A stretch of DNA of 30,096 nucleotides, from the NCBI GenBank assembly GCA_040775095.1, contig JAXGTD010000039.1:1-30096 (forward strand), read 5' to 3'. Position 1 is the first letter of the stretch. Each line of letters starts with the position of its first letter. A program made the position numbers and the translations under genes. The notes under the pieces are model-generated. The model saw nothing but the letters and a program-made list of their open reading frames with translations. It was not told where the DNA came from and did not search any database. Positions 8,233-18,313 of the stretch are shown here, piece after piece. The DNA is from JAXGTD01 sp040775095. Its GTDB lineage: Bacteria; Pseudomonadota; Gammaproteobacteria; Chromatiales; Chromatiaceae.

Positions 8233-9566
8233 ACATGGCAGCCGAGAACCTCGCGACAAGCGCGGCGGGCCCCTTCGATACCTGGCTACCCGCCACCACG
8301 GTGGCAGGCGATGAGGTGGGCTGGCTCGCCGCCGAGCGTCGCAGCGCGGCCGCCCGGGTCCGCGAGCAGGGTGTGCCCACCGCCAAGTCGGAGGCGTGGC
8401 GTTACACCGGTCTGCGCTCGCTGCTGGAGCAGGGCTTCACCCAGGTGGACGAGGCCATTACCGCTGTCGAGCCCGAAGACATCGAGGAGGTCCTGATCCC
8501 CGGGCTGGATGCCCATCGTGTCGTCCTCGTCAACGGGCGTTACTCGCCGACGCTCTCGGCGCTCGGGGATGTGCCCGAAGGCGTGCGCATCGGCAGCCTG
8601 CGCGAGACGCTCAAACGCGACCCAGACGCCCTGCGGGGTCGACTGACCCAGATTGCCGGGGAGGGTTGCCACGTCTTCGCATCGCTGAACACCGCGGGGA
8701 TCGACGACGGCGTCGTCGTGTTGCTCGAGCGTGGCGCGATGGTTGAGCGCCCCATCGAGCTGATCCACCTGTCCTTGGGCATGGATCAACCGCGGGTTGC
8801 GCAGCCTCGTCACGTCGTGGTGCTCGGCGACGGGGCGCGCGCCGAGCTGATCGAGCGCTATGTGAGCCTTGGTGACTCGCTCTACTGCACCAACTCGGTG
8901 CTGGAGATCTCGCTGGGCCGCGATGCGTCGCTACAGCACCGTCGGGTTCAGCTCGAGAGCGTCAACGCCTTCCATATCACCGGCCTGTACCTGAGTCAGG
9001 GTGAGGGCAGCCACTATCTGGGGGTCAATGTCGGGCTCGGCGCCGCCTGGGCGCGGACCGACCTGGTGGTGCGTTTTGCCGGCGAGCATGCCGAGTGCGA
9101 GCTGCAGGGTCTCTACCTTGCCGGCGATCGGCAACTGACGGACTACCACATGGACGTCGAGCACGGGCTGCCGCATTGCCGCAGCCGCGAGAATTTCAAG
9201 GGTATCCTCTACGGCAAGGGCCGCGCCGTGTTCGACGGCCGTGTCTACGTCGCGGTGGGTGCACAGAAGACCGATGCGGCGATGTCCAACCGCAACCTGG
9301 TCTTGTCTATGAACGCGGAGGTCGACACCAAGCCCCAGCTGGAGATCTATGCCGACGATGTGAAGTGCAGCCACGGCACCACGGTCGGCCAGATCGAGCC
9401 GGAGATGCTGTTTTACCTGCGCTCGCGGGGCATCTCCGCGGCGATGGCGCGGCGTATGCTGTGCCTGGGTTTCGCCGATGAGATTGTCGATGCGCTGGGG
9501 CCTGAGCAACTGCGCGAGTATGTCGCCGAGCGTGTCGGCCAACGTCTGGAGCAGGCGGTGCTGTAG
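8229..9566 (+). CDS. sufD: Fe-S cluster assembly protein SufD
   Basis: A 445-residue SufD, the SufB paralogue in the SufBC2D complex. The N-terminal region has KSEAWRYTGLRSLL, and the beta-helix core ends in ADDVKCSHGTTVGQIEPEMLFYLRSRGIS. His382 in KCSHG aligns with E. coli His360, required for cluster assembly. Its ATG overlaps the sufC stop in an ATGA. In many suf operons a cysteine desulfurase gene follows; here the next gene is sufT after 118 bp. Confidence 0.96.
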
Positions 9567-9684
9567 ATCGGCCGGTACCGGTCGCGGTCCCGGCGCCGAG
9601 CGACGAATTCGACCGCCATGTCGAGCAATCGCGGGCCGTCGTCGGGTGACGGCAGGGCCCGAAGGCAGTAAAGGTGATTTCGCT

Positions 9685-10095
9685 ATGAACAGACTGGCGC
9701 GTTTCGCCGGCTTCGGCGACGAGCACGAGGACGGCACGGCGGATGCTAATCCGGATCTCGACGTCAGCGCGGCGGTCGCTGGTATGGACCCCGAAGCGCT
9801 GCGCGGCCCGATCATCGCGGCCCTGCGTTCCGTCTACGACCCGGAGATCCCGGTCAACATCTACGACCTTGGCCTCATCTACAAGATCGACATTGCCGGG
9901 AACGGTAACGTCGGCATCGACATGACGCTGACCGCTCCGGCCTGTCCCGTGGCCGGCATGATGCCGGTCATGGTCAAGGACGCGGTGGAGAAGGTCGAGG
10001 GCGTCGGCGAGATCGAGGTCGAGCTGGTCTGGGATCCGCCCTGGAGCCAGGAGAAGATGTCCGAAGAGGCCCTGCTACAACTCGGTATGCTCTAG
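9685..10095 (+). CDS. sufT: SufT-like MIP18/DUF59 Fe-S assembly factor
   Basis: A 136-residue protein of the MIP18 (DUF59) family linked to Suf systems and thought to help Fe-S protein maturation. The core runs from about residue 40: YDPEIPVNIYDLGLIYKIDI (51-70), then LTAPACPVAG with Cys87, the conserved reactive cysteine, and VELVWDPPWSQEKMSEEA near the end. The first 35 residues are acidic, variable and probably disordered. The ATG at 9685 has AAGGTG (9671-9676) before it. It is the last gene of the suf operon; palindromic repeat copy B begins 5 bp after its stop codon. The symbol is by family and position. Confidence 0.88.
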   Translation: MNRLARFAGFGDEHEDGTADANPDLDVSAAVAGMDPEALRGPIIAALRSVYDPEIPVNIYDLGLIYKIDIAGNGNVGIDMTLTAPACPVAGMMPVMVKDAVEKVEGVGEIEVELVWDPPWSQEKMSEEALLQLGML

Positions 10096-10100
10096 GGAGG

Positions 10101-10250
10101 CGCTGATCTAAGGCGTATCCCGTCCGGGCCCCGGAAGGCCGGGCATTTCGAGCGCCGCTCGCGCTGCGAGGGCTTGAACATGGAGCACTTCGCGCGTCGC
10201 GGCTCGCAAGGGGCGAGCTGGTCAACTGCCCGGAAGGCATCTGATCAGCG
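10101..10250. repeat. Palindromic dispersed repeat, copy B
   Basis: An element of about 150 bp bounded by perfect 8-bp inverted ends, CGCTGATC (10101-10108) and GATCAGCG (10243-10250), within longer imperfect arms. Its interior shares with copy A (424-569) the CCGTCC-GGCC-GGGCATT block and the AACATGGAGCA block in the same order and spacing. Another partial end, GTGCTGATCAAATGGCC, follows at 10264-10280. Located between sufT and the DUF2237 gene, it may separate the two transcription units. Confidence 0.62.
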
Positions 10251-10366
10251 TTTTCTCGGGGCGGTGCTGATCAAATGGCCGGGGGATGCCTTTTGCTTTC
10301 CGTCCGGCAGCCCGGACAGCGCGCGGGGCGAGCCGCGGACCGAATCACAGAGCGGAGACCGACACG

Positions 10367-10738
10367 ATGTCCGACGCGAAGAACGTTCTCGGCGAGCCCC
10401 TGGAGGCGTGCTCGCTGCAGCCGCGCACCGGCTTCAGCCGTACCGGCAGCTGCGAGACCGGCCCGCAGGATCTCGGGTCACATACCGTCTGCGTGCGGGT
10501 TACCGCCGAGTTTCTCGCCTTCTCGAAATCCCGCGGCAATGATCTGACGGCGCCGGTGCCGGAGTTCGGCTTCCCGGGGCTGGCCCCCGGCGATCGCTGG
10601 TGCCTGTGCGCGGCACGTTGGCGCGAGGCCCTCGAGGCGGGTTGCCCACCCCGGGTGGCCCTGCGTGCGACCCACGAGAGAGCGCTCGAGGCCTGCGAGA
10701 TGGCCGACCTGAAGCGGCACGCGTTGGATCTGTCCTAA
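10367..10738 (+). CDS. DUF2237 family protein
   Basis: A 123-residue protein matching the DUF2237 family: NVLGEPLEACSLQPRTGFSRTGSCETGPQDLGSHTVC early, then AEFLAFSKSRGNDL, PEFGFPGLAPGDRWCLCAARWREAL and a C-terminal THERALEAC. Several cysteines (15, 29, 42 and a CLC pair) are conserved in the family. The function is unknown to me; it appears soluble. The ATG at 10367 is preceded by GCGGAG (10352-10357). The longer frame from 10286 would start inside repeat-derived sequence. The gene is followed closely by hypF, so they may be cotranscribed, but no functional link is evident. Confidence 0.85.
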   Translation: MSDAKNVLGEPLEACSLQPRTGFSRTGSCETGPQDLGSHTVCVRVTAEFLAFSKSRGNDLTAPVPEFGFPGLAPGDRWCLCAARWREALEAGCPPRVALRATHERALEACEMADLKRHALDLS

Positions 10739-10769
10739 GCCGAGCGCGTCCGCGGTGCAGCGCCGGGCG

Positions 10770-13121
10770 ATGTCGCGCCGAGCCTCCGTCGAGCAGATTC
10801 GTGTACGCGGCCTGGTGCAGGGCGTCGGATTCCGCCCCCATGTCTGGCGATTGGCCCGCGACCTGGGCCTGTGCGGTGACGTGCGCAACGACGGCGACGG
10901 TGTGCTGATCCGGGTTCAAGGCGCGGCAACGGCCATCGACGCCCTGTGCCTGCGCCTCAGTGCCGAGTGTCCGCCGCTGGCGCGGATCGATGAAATCGAG
11001 CGTCGAGCGCTCGACGAGCCACCCGAGGGGACGGGTTTTTCGATCGTCGCCAGCGCGGCGACTGCCGTGCATACCGGCATTGTTGCCGATGCATCCACCT
11101 GTGCCGAGTGTGCGGCCGATATTGTCGACCCTTCCAACCGACGCTACCGCTACCCCTTCACCAACTGCACCCATTGTGGACCGCGGCTGAGCATCGTGCG
11201 TGCCATCCCCTATGATCGCGCGAATACAAGCATGTCGGCCTTCCCGATGTGCTCGGCCTGTGCGGCCGAATATCGCGACCCGGCTGATCGCCGCTTCCAC
11301 GCTCAGCCCAACGCTTGCGCGGTGTGCGGTCCCCGGGTCTGGCTGCAACGGGCGGACGGCAACGGCATCGATCCGGCGGGCATTGGCTGTATCGATGCCA
11401 TCGCGGCGGCCAGTCGCCTGCTCGACGATGGCTGGATCCTTGCGATCAAGGGCATCGGTGGCTTCCATCTGGCCTGCGATGCGACCAACCCCCGGGCGGT
11501 TGCCGAATTGCGCCGGCGCAAACGCCGCGATGCCAAGCCGCTCGCGCTGATGGCCCGGGATCTCGACCTGGTGCGGCGCTACTGCGCCGTTTCCGACCAG
11601 GAGGCCGCGCTGCTCGGGTCGGCGGCGGCGCCGATCGTGCTGCTCGAGCGTGAGACGCCGGGGGATCTGTCTGCCGAGGTCGCGCCGGGGCAGCGAGCCC
11701 TCGGGTTCATGCTGCCCTACAGTCCACTGCATCGGTTGCTGCTGGCGGATCTGGACCGCCCGATGGTGATGACCAGCGGCAATCTCAGCGACGAGCCCCA
11801 GTGCACCGACAACGCCGAGGCCGTCTCCCGTCTCGGCGCACTGGCCGATGCCTGGCTGCTGCACGATCGGGATATCGTCAATCGCGTCGACGACTCGGTC
11901 GTACGCGTCATGGACGGTGCGCCCCGGCTGCTGCGCCGCGCGCGCGGCTACGCGCCGGAGCCGATCCGCCTGCCGGAGGGATTCGGCGACGCCGCGCCGG
12001 TGTTGGCGCTGGGCGGCGAGCTCAAGGCCGCGATCTGCCTGCTCCAGGACGGCCAGGCAATCCTGTCGCAGCACCTGGGTGACCTTGGCGATGCCCGCAC
12101 CGCACAGGCGTTCGAGCAGACGGTTGCCCTGTACCGCGACCTGTTTGGTCACCGGCCAGGGGCGATCGCCGTGGACCTGCACCCGGACTATCGATCGAGT
12201 CTCCGCGGCCGCGACTGGGCGCTGGAGGCGGATGTGCCGCTGATTGCCGTGCAGCATCACTTCGCCCATCTCTGTGGGGTACTCGCGGACAACGCTTGGC
12301 CACTCGACGCCGGACCGGTGCTCGGCATCATCCTCGATGGCCTTGGTCAAGGGCTCGACCGGACCATCTGGGGCGGGGAGCTCCTCGTCGCGGACTATCG
12401 GGCCTTCGAACGGGTCGGGCACCTGAAGGCCGTCGCGCTGCCGGGTGGAACCCGGGCCATGCTCGAGCCCTGGCGCAATCTGTTCGCCCAGATCCAGGCG
12501 GGTGTCGGGTGGGAGGCGTTTCAGACCCGTTGGCACGGGCTCGCGCTGACGCGTTCCCTTGCCAGGCGGCCCCTCGGGCTGGTCGCGGCCATGCTCGAGA
12601 AGCGGCTGAATGCACCGCTGGCGTCATCCTGCGGGCGCTTGTTCGATGCGGTCGCGGCGGCGCTGGACATCTGCCCCGGCGCAATCGCCTATGAGGGACA
12701 GGCGGCCATCGAGTTGGAAGCGGCCGCTCGCGGCGGGCTGGATCGCGTCGCCGTTGGATACCCGTTTGCGATCCGCGATGAGGCGGCGCCCCTGGTCCTG
12801 GATCCCTGGCCGATGTGGAGCGCGCTGTTCGACGACCTCGCCGCCGGGGTTGCTCGCGAGGAGATCGCCGCGCGCTTTCATCTCGGGCTGGCCGCCGCCC
12901 TCGCGGACATGGCGCTACGCATCGCCGCGCGGGGCCGGGTCGATACGGTCGCGCTATCCGGTGGCGTGTTCCAGAACCGAACCCTGCTCGAGGCGCTTGC
13001 GCAACGGCTGCGCAACGCCGGGCTGAGGGTGCTCATGCATCGACAGGTTCCTGCCAACGACGGCGCACTGGCGCTGGGTCAGTCGGTTGCCGCCGCGGCG
13101 ATCCTGGGTGGCCCTGGCTGA
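10770..13121 (+). CDS. hypF: [NiFe]-hydrogenase maturation carbamoyltransferase HypF
   Basis: HypF makes the carbamoyl/thiocyanate group that becomes the CN ligands of [NiFe]-hydrogenases. About 783 residues. The N-terminal acylphosphatase domain has RVRGLVQGVGFRPHVWRLA. Two zinc fingers follow with exact family spacing: C-x2-C-x18-C-x2-C, then 24 residues, then the same again (from STCAECAADI to ACAVCGPR). A YrdC-like domain comes next (LAIKGIGGFHLACDA, KPLALMARDL, MTSGNLSDEP), and the Kae1-like carbamoyltransferase domain has VQHHFAHL, TIWGGE, VALPGG and ALSGGVFQNR. The ATG at 10770 gives a start just before the acylphosphatase domain; a GTG at 10755 is possible, and neither has a clear ribosome-binding site. 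No other hyp or hydrogenase gene is in the window. Confidence 0.95.
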   Translation: MSRRASVEQIRVRGLVQGVGFRPHVWRLARDLGLCGDVRNDGDGVLIRVQGAATAIDALCLRLSAECPPLARIDEIERRALDEPPEGTGFSIVASAATAVHTGIVADASTCAECAADIVDPSNRRYRYPFTNCTHCGPRLSIVRAIPYDRANTSMSAFPMCSACAAEYRDPADRRFHAQPNACAVCGPRVWLQRADGNGIDPAGIGCIDAIAAASRLLDDGWILAIKGIGGFHLACDATNPRAVAELRRRKRRDAKPLALMARDLDLVRRYCAVSDQEAALLGSAAAPIVLLERETPGDLSAEVAPGQRALGFMLPYSPLHRLLLADLDRPMVMTSGNLSDEPQCTDNAEAVSRLGALADAWLLHDRDIVNRVDDSVVRVMDGAPRLLRRARGYAPEPIRLPEGFGDAAPVLALGGELKAAICLLQDGQAILSQHLGDLGDARTAQAFEQTVALYRDLFGHRPGAIAVDLHPDYRSSLRGRDWALEADVPLIAVQHHFAHLCGVLADNAWPLDAGPVLGIILDGLGQGLDRTIWGGELLVADYRAFERVGHLKAVALPGGTRAMLEPWRNLFAQIQAGVGWEAFQTRWHGLALTRSLARRPLGLVAAMLEKRLNAPLASSCGRLFDAVAAALDICPGAIAYEGQAAIELEAAARGGLDRVAVGYPFAIRDEAAPLVLDPWPMWSALFDDLAAGVAREEIAARFHLGLAAALADMALRIAARGRVDTVALSGGVFQNRTLLEALAQRLRNAGLRVLMHRQVPANDGALALGQSVAAAAILGGPG

Positions 13122-13122
13122 G

Positions 13123-14748
<1,626 letters not shown>

Positions 14749-15371
14749 AGTGCTTGCATCCTGATTACGACGACGGGACGTTTGCCACGGCCCCCGTGGA
14801 CTGAAGTATGCCGCAAAATGACGCCCGCGAGTCGACCGAAGAGCGTCGCCGCAACCGGCGACGGCGGGGCCTCGCCACCGCCCGTCGTGACCCGCCGGGG
14901 CCGGGCGGGGGAGTCGGTTCTGTCGGGGGCGGGTGGGCGCCGCCCGGGGCGATGTGGCAGTCCGGCCAGGACGACGCTGGCCGCGGTACGCGCGGGCCCA
15001 GGTCGGGGAGCGGTTCTCGAACCGCGTTCGGCTCGCGGCCGGCCTCGCGACAATTCCGACTCGGGGCCGAGGCAGGGACTTTGTTAGGATGATGGGTCGT
15101 TGGGATGGATGCCCCGGCCTGCTGCGTTTTTTTTTTCGAGCGGAGCGCACCCGCGCCCGACCGGGGCGGACCGGACTCGCCAACGGATCCTCCCCACCGC
15201 GTGGGGCCGGGCCAGCGCGCCGGCGACCGGCCGGCCCGAGGGTCGGGAGTCGGGAATCGACGCGGATCCTGATCTGGGTCAGCGCGAGGCAGGCGGCGGC
15301 ACGAACTTTTCATTACGGGTGACTGTCAATGGCAACGGAATCGAGAGACACCGCACCGGGGATCGCGCCGC
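14749..15371. other. Long divergent intergenic region, nadB to rpoE
   Basis: About 620 bp without a credible gene. Open frames on both strands are arginine- and proline-rich and have no family resemblance. Visible contents are a G-run cluster (14897-14949), a ten-base T tract (15127-15136) with no convincing hairpin before it, and the sigma-E-type promoter of rpoE near the right end. The nadB promoter must lie in the left part but I could not place it. Confidence 0.6.
15303..15330 (+). promoter_or_regulatory. Sigma-E-type (RpoE) autoregulatory promoter
   Basis: GAACTT at 15303-15308 and GTCAA at 15325-15329 are separated by 16 bp. This matches the extracytoplasmic-stress consensus (GGAACTT, about 16 bp, then TCnnA) known for E. 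coli sigma-E and Pseudomonas AlgU. It lies 40-70 bp before the rpoE start, so rpoE probably drives its own operon. Confidence 0.72.
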
Positions 15372-15950
15372 GTGTCTGAGCGACCGGCCGACCAAGAGTT
15401 GGTGTCGCGTGCCCAGCGTGGTGACAAACGGGCGTTCGACCTGCTGGTGCTGAAGTATCAGCAAAAGGTCGCGGGGCTCATTTCGCGTTATATCCGTGAT
15501 ACGAGTGAAGTGATGGACGTCACGCAGGAGGCATTCCTCAAGGCGTATCGAGCGCTGCCGGGGTTTCGCGGCGAGAGTGCCTTCTATACCTGGATCTACC
15601 GGATCGCGATCAACACGGTTAAGAATTATCACGTCGCCCAGGGTCGGCGTCCGCCCGGCGACGACATCGATGCGGAGCTGGCCGAGCAGTTGGATTCCGG
15701 CGCTCGGCTGCGCGAGACCGCGACGCCGGAACGCGAATTGTTGAGCGAGGAGATCGCGCAGACGGTTCAGGCGGCGCTCGATGCGCTGCCCGAGGACCTG
15801 CGCACGGCGATCGTTTTGCGCGAGCTCGATGGCATGAGCTATGAGGAGATCGCAAACGCGATGGACTGCCCGATCGGTACGGTGCGATCGAGAATCTTCC
15901 GTGCACGCGAGGCGATCGACAAGCGCCTCCGCCCGCTGCTCAATCCCTAA
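15372..15950 (+). CDS. rpoE: RNA polymerase sigma-E factor RpoE
   Basis: A 192-residue ECF sigma factor (RpoE/AlgU group), the standard length. Region 2 contains LVLKYQQKVAGLISRYIRD, DVTQEAFLKAYRALPGFRGESAFYTWIYRIAINT (promoter melting and -10 contact). Region 4 contains LPEDLRTAIVLRELDGMSYEEIANAMDCPIGTVRSRIFRAREAI, a helix-turn-helix for the -35 element. It starts at a GTG with GGGGA (15358-15362) upstream. The order rpoE-rseA-rseB-rseC-degP downstream identifies it as the envelope-stress sigma factor, held inactive at the membrane by RseA. Confidence 0.97.
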   Translation: MSERPADQELVSRAQRGDKRAFDLLVLKYQQKVAGLISRYIRDTSEVMDVTQEAFLKAYRALPGFRGESAFYTWIYRIAINTVKNYHVAQGRRPPGDDIDAELAEQLDSGARLRETATPERELLSEEIAQTVQAALDALPEDLRTAIVLRELDGMSYEEIANAMDCPIGTVRSRIFRAREAIDKRLRPLLNP

Positions 15951-15973
15951 CGCCGATGGCAAGGGCAAGGTAT

Positions 15974-16567
15974 ATGACCGAAGATCAACGACAACGCCTG
16001 TCGGTTCTCGTGGACGACGAGGCTGGCCCGCGGCAGGCCTCCCGGACCCTCGACGAGCTCCTCCAGGATGCGGAGCTGCGGGCATGCTGGGAGCGTTATC
16101 ACCTGATCGGGAGCGTGCTGCGTGGAGACCGGGTCTCGCGCGCGTTTTGCCAGGTCAGCGCGCGCTTGAGCGGGCCGCTCGGCCAGGAGCCGACGATCCT
16201 GGCACCCCGAATGCGATGGCGGGGCCTGCCGCGGCGCTCCGTCTCCAGTGTCGGCGCGGCCGTCGCCGCCGCCGCCCTGTTGACCGTTGTCGTGGTGCCT
16301 CAATGGTCGACTGGGCCGGGCGATGCGCCGCAGAGGCTAGCCGCGCCGACACCCGCGCCAGCGACCGCTCCGGTGGCGCTCGCCGACCTGCCCGTCGATC
16401 CAGCCGCGGCCGCGATGCCGTCGCCTGGCCCGCGCTGGCAGATCGATGAGCCCGCGCTGGAATCGAAGCTCGATCGGATGCTCGTCAGCCATCAGGAGAG
16501 CGCGACGGCGTCCGGGATCCAGGGCCTGATGTCCTACGCGGCGTTGGTTGGCTATGGCGGTCGTTGA
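15974..16567 (+). CDS. rseA: Anti-sigma-E factor RseA/MucA
   Basis: A 197-residue single-pass inner-membrane protein. The N-terminal cytoplasmic domain (TEDQRQRLSVLVDDEA, then LQDAELRACWERYHLIGSVLRGD) is the sigma-binding part of RseA/MucA. A transmembrane segment follows near residues 90-110 (VGAAVAAAALLTVVVV), then a proline/alanine-rich periplasmic region whose C-terminus would contact RseB. I chose the ATG at 15974 because AAGGG (15961-15965) lies 8 bp before it; an in-frame ATG at 15956 has no such site. It overlaps rseB by 14 bp. Stress-induced proteolysis of this protein releases RpoE in the known systems. Confidence 0.92.
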   Translation: MTEDQRQRLSVLVDDEAGPRQASRTLDELLQDAELRACWERYHLIGSVLRGDRVSRAFCQVSARLSGPLGQEPTILAPRMRWRGLPRRSVSSVGAAVAAAALLTVVVVPQWSTGPGDAPQRLAAPTPAPATAPVALADLPVDPAAAAMPSPGPRWQIDEPALESKLDRMLVSHQESATASGIQGLMSYAALVGYGGR

Positions 16568-17564
16568 GGGTTGGCTTTGGCGAGGGGCGGGACTCGTACT
16601 CCTGTACGGGTTCCTCGCAACCTTTGCCGCGGCGGGAGCGCGCAGCGACGCGGCGGCGACCGGGTCCGGTGCGTCGCCGATGGCGTTGTTGCAGCGGATG
16701 TCGGCGGCCCTGTCGACGCTGGAGTACGAGGGGACATTGGTCTACCTGCACGGCCAGCACCTGGCGACCCTGCGCATCGCGCATGATGTCGACGGGGACG
16801 TGTCGCGCGAGAGTCTGCTCGCGTTGAACGGCCCGATCCGCGCCGTGACCCGCTCCGAGCAGGGCGTCACCTGTGTGATGCCCGACGCGCACCCGATCCT
16901 GATCGAGCGCAAGGGCCCGGCAGCGGGCGAGCTCCTGCGGCCGGGGGTGTTCGATCCCGTTGCGATCAATGCCCACTATCTGGTCCATCCGCTCGGCTCC
17001 TCACGGGTGGCCGGGCGTGAAACCGATGTGGTCGGGGTCATTCCCCGTGACAACCTCCGCTACGGTTACCGTTTCTATATCGACCGGTTGACCGGGCTTC
17101 CGCTGAAGACGGATCTGATGAACGCCGATGCGGAACCCATCGAGCAGGTGATGTTCACCGAGATCGCGGTCGAGCCGGACTCCGCGAGGGCCTTTGCGGC
17201 CGCGAGCGCCGCGCCGTCGCTCGACAGGTTGCCGCCCCCGACAGCGGTGTCCGCGCCGGTCCTGGCCGATTCGCGCTGGTGGTTCGACGAGGTCCCGCCG
17301 GGTTTCGCGCTGGTGATGTACGAGGGTCCCGGCAATGACGCGCTCGGGGATGCCGCCGGGCACTTCCTGTTCAGCGACGGTCTGGCCTCGGTTTCGGTCT
17401 ATGTCGAGCCTGGCGGGCAGCCGGGTCTGTCGGGCACGACGCACATGGGTGCCATCCACGCCATTGGGGGGCGCGTGGCCGATCACCAGGTGACGGTCGT
17501 CGGCGAGGTGCCCCCCCAGACGGTCGAGGCGATGCTGCGCGGCGTGCGCTTCGTCTCGCGCTGA
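16554..17564 (+). CDS. rseB: Sigma-E regulator RseB/MucB
   Basis: A 336-residue periplasmic protein with an N-terminal signal sequence (WRGAGLVLLYGFLATFAAAG). The N-terminal lipid-sensor-like domain includes ALLQRMSAALSTLEYEGTLVYLHG, HPLGSSRVAGRETDVVGVIPRDNLRYGYRFYID and LPLKTDLMN. The smaller C-terminal domain includes WWFDEVPPGFALVMYE and VSVYVEPG. RseB protects RseA from cleavage and senses envelope lipids and misfolded proteins. The ATG at 16554 lies inside the end of rseA, which implies coupling. Confidence 0.93.
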   Translation: MAVVEGWLWRGAGLVLLYGFLATFAAAGARSDAAATGSGASPMALLQRMSAALSTLEYEGTLVYLHGQHLATLRIAHDVDGDVSRESLLALNGPIRAVTRSEQGVTCVMPDAHPILIERKGPAAGELLRPGVFDPVAINAHYLVHPLGSSRVAGRETDVVGVIPRDNLRYGYRFYIDRLTGLPLKTDLMNADAEPIEQVMFTEIAVEPDSARAFAAASAAPSLDRLPPPTAVSAPVLADSRWWFDEVPPGFALVMYEGPGNDALGDAAGHFLFSDGLASVSVYVEPGGQPGLSGTTHMGAIHAIGGRVADHQVTVVGEVPPQTVEAMLRGVRFVSR

Positions 17565-17657
17565 GGTCTGGCTCGGCCGGCGTGAGGTCTCGAGTGGGGC
17601 AAGTTGTCGTGTCCATGGGTTGCCGCCCGATGCAGGCGAGCATTCGCGAGGAGCAAC

Positions 17658-18134
17658 ATGATCGAGGAACGGGCAGTTGTGTTAGCGGTCGGCCCCGGGC
17701 TGGCCGAGGTGCAGGCGTTGCGCCGCGGCAGCTGCGGTAGCTGCTCGGCGAACGGGGCATGCGGCACCTCGTTGCTGGAGCGCTTTTTCGGCCGCCGCGC
17801 GTTGCGCCTGACGCTGGTCGACCCGATCGGGGTCCGGGCCGGGGACGAGGTGGTCGTCGGTGTGCCGGAAGAGGCCCTGCTCAGGGCCGCCTTCGCGGCC
17901 TACCTGGTGCCCCTGTTGTCGTTGATCGGCGCCGCCATCGCCGCACGTGAGGTCGCTCTGTGGTTGGGGGTCGGCTCGGTGGAGCCGTGGAGCCTGCTGG
18001 GCGGCGTCGTGGGCTTTGTGGGCGCGTTGCGCTGGGTAGCTCGCTACAGTCGCCGGCTCGGAGACGACGAACGCTACCGCGCCGTGTTGTTGCGCCGGGT
18101 CGGACCGGCGCCGCGGTCGGTGCGTCTGGCCTGA
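17658..18134 (+). CDS. rseC: RseC/MucC family inner-membrane protein
   Basis: A 158-residue protein of the RseC/MucC family. The N-terminal part begins MIEERAVVLAV and holds Cys26, Cys29 and Cys35 in GSCGSCSANGACGTS, a conserved cluster possibly binding an Fe-S cofactor. Two transmembrane helices follow near residues 82-104 and 113-132. Its role is only partly known: it modulates sigma-E signalling and has been tied to the Rsx/Rnf system and SoxR reduction. The ATG at 17658 has GAGGAG (17648-17653) just ahead. The frame extends upstream to 17604 without family resemblance. Confidence 0.9.
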   Translation: MIEERAVVLAVGPGLAEVQALRRGSCGSCSANGACGTSLLERFFGRRALRLTLVDPIGVRAGDEVVVGVPEEALLRAAFAAYLVPLLSLIGAAIAAREVALWLGVGSVEPWSLLGGVVGFVGALRWVARYSRRLGDDERYRAVLLRRVGPAPRSVRLA

Positions 18135-18313
18135 CCCCTGTCCATGCACGCCGTCTGCCCCGGGGTTTCACGTCCGCACGCCGCGCCTCGGGCCCTGGCC
18201 GGCCCACCCCTTCCAACGCGCGCCACACGCCGCCCACGCCTTCTGCTATCTTTGGCGCCATATCGCGCGGTGGCGCGGTAGCTCCACCGCAACGTAGCTC
18301 GATCCCATACTCC

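Noticed and set aside
10500..12536. Antisense open frame of 678 codons opposite hypF
   Set aside because: It lies opposite the complete, motif-rich HypF and has no family resemblance; such frames are expected in GC-rich DNA where stop codons are rare in the third-position frame.
15127..15136. T10 tract as a Rho-independent terminator
   Set aside because: No stable GC-rich hairpin was found immediately upstream on the plus strand.
14765..15313. Possible genes in the nadB-rpoE gap on either strand
   Set aside because: All frames are Arg/Pro/Gly-rich, several overlap each other, and none has a convincing start signal or family match.
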